NCBI GenBank assembly: GCA_009469585.1
Contig: SSXW01000010.1
Span: 51,559-115,558, forward strand
DNA from: Dechloromonas sp. Dech2017
GTDB taxonomy: Bacteria > Pseudomonadota > Gammaproteobacteria > Burkholderiales > Rhodocyclaceae
Reading direction: 5' to 3'
Length of the DNA stretch: 64,000 bases
Positions 62,138-64,000 of the stretch are shown here, one piece after another (within the stretch, counting starts at the first letter, position 1; each line of letters starts with the position of its first letter). A model generated the notes under the pieces. It ran no database searches, had not been told where the DNA came from, and saw only the letters and a program-made list of their open reading frames with translations. Position numbers and translations under genes: made by a program.

Positions 62138-63037
62138 ATGACCAAGGAAGAATCCGTTCAGTCATTGACCGACACCATGGCCAAATTCACGGCCTATATC
62201 GGCAAGCGTCTGCCCAAGGACGTCAAGGCCAAGCTGGCCGAACTGCGCACGATGGAAACCAACCCGCTGGCCAAGTCGATCTACGACTCGATGCACGGCA
62301 ACCAGGAAGCGGCCGACAAGCTCGACCGCCCGAGTTGCCAGGACACCGGCGTGATCCAGTACTTCGTCGAGGCCGGCGCCAACTTCCCGCTGCTCGGCGA
62401 ACTGGAAGAAATCCTGCAGGACGCGACCGCCGGCGCGACCCGTCTGGGCCCGCTACGCCACAACGCGGTCGAGACCTTCGACGAGAAGAATACCGGCACC
62501 AATACCGGCACCAACATCCCCTGGCTGGACTGGCGCATCGTCCCGGAGAAGGACAGCTGCACGATCGACGTCTATATGGCCGGCGGCGGCTGCACGCTGC
62601 CCGGCGCCGCCAAGGTGCTGATGCCGGGCCAGGGCTACGAGGGCGTCGCCGAGTTCGTGATGGACGTTATCACCGAGCGCGGGGTCAATGCCTGCCCGCC
62701 GCTGCTGGTCGGCGTCGGCGTTTCGACCTCGGTTGAAACCGCCGCCCGCCTGTCCAAGCTGGCGATCATGCGGCCGGTCGATTCGAAGAGCGCCAACCCG
62801 CGTGCCGCTCTGATGGAAGACCTGCTCGAACAGGGCCTAAACGAGATCGGCATCGGACCCCAGGGCCTGACCGGCAACAACAGTGTAATGGGCGTCAACA
62901 TCGAGTCCTCGGCCCGCCATCCCTCGACCATCGGCGTCGCCGTCAATACCGGCTGCTGGGCGCATCGCCGCGGCAAGATCCGGATCAACGCCGACATGTC
63001 CTACGAAATCCTTTCCCACGAAGGAGTGGTGCTGTGA
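62138..63037 (+). CDS. ttdA: L(+)-tartrate dehydratase alpha subunit
   Basis: Fe-S hydro-lyase subunit (299 aa) that, with TtdB, converts L-tartrate to oxaloacetate. It has the cluster-binding cysteines in [22 protein letters not shown] and [11 protein letters not shown]. Start ATG 62138 is chosen because ggag lies 6 nt upstream; ATG 62126 overlaps that site. Subunit sizes (299 + 202) match E. coli TtdAB; a two-subunit class I fumarase is the alternative, but the tartrate context favours TtdA. Four-base overlap with ttdB. Confidence 0.92.
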   Translation: MTKEESVQSLTDTMAKFTAYIGKRLPKDVKAKLAELRTMETNPLAKSIYDSMHGNQEAADKLDRPSCQDTGVIQYFVEAGANFPLLGELEEILQDATAGATRLGPLRHNAVETFDEKNTGTNTGTNIPWLDWRIVPEKDSCTIDVYMAGGGCTLPGAAKVLMPGQGYEGVAEFVMDVITERGVNACPPLLVGVGVSTSVETAARLSKLAIMRPVDSKSANPRAALMEDLLEQGLNEIGIGPQGLTGNNSVMGVNIESSARHPSTIGVAVNTGCWAHRRGKIRINADMSYEILSHEGVVL

Positions 63038-63642
63038 AAAAAATTCTGACGACCCCGATCAAGGACGAAGACCTGGCCGACCTGCAAGTGGGCGACGTGG
63101 TGTACCTGACAGGCCGCCTGGTTACCTGCCGCGACGTGGCACACCGCCGGCTAATCGAGCAAGGCCGGGAACTGCCGGTTAACCTGGAAGGCGGCGCGAT
63201 TTTTCACGCCGGCCCGATCGTCCGCAAAAAGGACGACGGCAATTTCGAGATGGTCTCGATCGGCCCGACGACCAGCATGCGCATGGAGAAATTCGAGCGC
63301 GAATTCATCAAGCAGACCGGCGTCAAGCTGATCGTCGGCAAGGGCGGCATGGGGCCGGAAACGGCGGCCGGTTGTCAGGAAGGACCGGCGGTACATGCCA
63401 TCTTCCCCGGCGGCTGCGCAGTGCTGGCGGCGACCCAGGTGGAAGAGATCGAAGGCGCCGAATGGCAAGATCTCGGCATGCCGGAAACCTTGTGGATCAA
63501 CCGCGTCAAGGAATTCGGGCCGCTGATCATCTCGATCGATACCAAAGGCAATAATTTGATTTCTCAGAACAAGGTTGGCTTCAACGAGAAGAAGAAGCCG
63601 GTCCTTGAACGGATCAGTAAGCAGCTTAGCTTCATCAAGTAA
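63034..63642 (+). CDS. ttdB: L(+)-tartrate dehydratase beta subunit
   Basis: Small subunit (202 aa) of the dehydratase. It has [20 protein letters not shown] and the swivelling-domain motif [13 protein letters not shown], followed by [14 protein letters not shown]. The GTGAAAAAA junction overlaps ttdA by four bases (ATG/GTG choice: translation from GTG 63034). Last gene of the MFS-dctP-ttdAB operon; a terminator follows. Confidence 0.93.
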   Translation: MKKILTTPIKDEDLADLQVGDVVYLTGRLVTCRDVAHRRLIEQGRELPVNLEGGAIFHAGPIVRKKDDGNFEMVSIGPTTSMRMEKFEREFIKQTGVKLIVGKGGMGPETAAGCQEGPAVHAIFPGGCAVLAATQVEEIEGAEWQDLGMPETLWINRVKEFGPLIISIDTKGNNLISQNKVGFNEKKKPVLERISKQLSFIK

Positions 63643-63655
63643 ACCAAGTGGGTAC

Positions 63656-63690
63656 AGAACAAGGGTGTTGACCAACGTCCTTGTTCTTTC
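63656..63690 (+). terminator. Terminator of the ttdAB operon
   Basis: AGAACAAGG and CCTTGTTCT form a 9-bp perfect stem around a second small dyad (GTTG/CAAC), followed by TTTC, 14 bp after the ttdB stop. Confidence 0.85.
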
Positions 63691-63783
63691 TGGCAGGAAC
63701 CCAAATAAAACAGCGCCTTGAGGGAGACTCGCTGATCGAAAGGTCTGCACCACTTTGGCCGGAAATATTACGCAGGAGACACC

Positions 63784-64000
63784 ATGGATTCCCGCCAGCT
63801 ACGCGAAGCAGCGCTCTACTATCACCGTCAGCCCAAGCCCGGCAAGATCGCGGTCACTCCGATCAAGCAGCTAACCAACCAGTACGACCTGTCGATGGCC
63901 TACTCGCCGGGTGTCGCCTTCGCCTGCGAGGAAATCGTCGCCGATCCCGCCGAGGCCAGCACGCTGACCTCGCGCGCCAACCTGGTCGGCGTCATCACCA
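63784..64000 (+). CDS. maeB: NADP-type malic enzyme, N-terminal fragment (cut by window edge)
   Basis: The first 72 residues of a malic enzyme of the MaeB type: MDSRQLREAALYYHRQPKPG, then the conserved QLTNQYDLSMAYSPGVAFAC. It decarboxylates malate to pyruvate. ATG 63784 follows aggagacacc. Whether the phosphotransacetylase-like C-terminal domain is present cannot be seen. It lies next to ttdAB but after a terminator, so it is probably a separate unit serving the same carbon flow. Confidence 0.93.
   Translation, partial: MDSRQLREAALYYHRQPKPGKIAVTPIKQLTNQYDLSMAYSPGVAFACEEIVADPAEASTLTSRANLVGVIT

Overview
The window looks like a chromosomal segment of a G+C-rich betaproteobacterium, most likely from the Rhodocyclales (Dechloromonas/Azonexus-like). 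The main evidence is the housekeeping order ndk-rlmN-pilW-rodZ-ispG-hisS-yfgM-bamB-der-hfq-hflX-hflK-hflC-DUF2065-hisZ-purA, followed by tRNA-Leu, rnr and rlmB. The phasin, the TRAP dicarboxylate systems and the many GGDEF/HDOD signalling proteins fit the same group. The assignment rests on gene content and order only; no database search was possible.

Layout. 1-6.2 kb: the 5' part of thioredoxin, then a DctSR-type two-component system divergent from a complete dctPQM TRAP transporter. 6.2-22.5 kb: the housekeeping superoperon, with many 1-4 base stop/start overlaps. 22.5-28.5 kb: a small His-rich exported protein, tRNA-Leu(CAG), rnr, an HDOD protein, rlmB and a PAS-GGDEF protein. 28.6-35.1 kb: a tripartite RND efflux system with a divergent TetR/AcrR regulator and a likely operator. 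35.1-38.2 kb: a small protein, a candidate small RNA, phasin, and an acuR-acuI pair with two copies of one operator. 38.2-47.7 kb: accessory genes, namely a membrane spermidine-synthase-like protein, chrA, rarD, DUF599, GGDEF, DUF1415, an HDOD protein and a double-receiver protein. 47.9-50.3 kb: cysDN, split by a long inverted repeat. 50.4-55.4 kb: a redox-repair stretch with msrB-msrA and an ovothiol synthase OvoA. 55.8-64 kb: a tartrate/C4-acid island with a TauE-like exporter, tartrate/D-malate dehydrogenase, two LysR regulators, an MFS carrier, a solitary TRAP binding protein, ttdAB and the start of a malic enzyme.

The two ends of the window are linked by function. The dctPQM system imports C4-dicarboxylates. 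The right-hand island carries a second, clearly paralogous DctP without its own membrane subunits, next to enzymes that turn tartrate into oxaloacetate and malate into pyruvate. The orphan receptor may use the QM pair at the left end.

Two things stand out as possibly undescribed. The first is a dispersed element of about 40 bp, an AT-rich arm, a small hairpin with a T-run loop and a conserved SalI-containing core. It has about ten copies here: several just downstream of stop codons and some read in frame inside proteins (BamB, RarD, the spermidine-synthase-like protein and the C-terminus of RNase R). The second is a candidate small RNA of about 60 nt beside phaP, with a near-consensus promoter, a strong terminator and anti-Shine-Dalgarno sequence that could pair with the phaP ribosome binding site.
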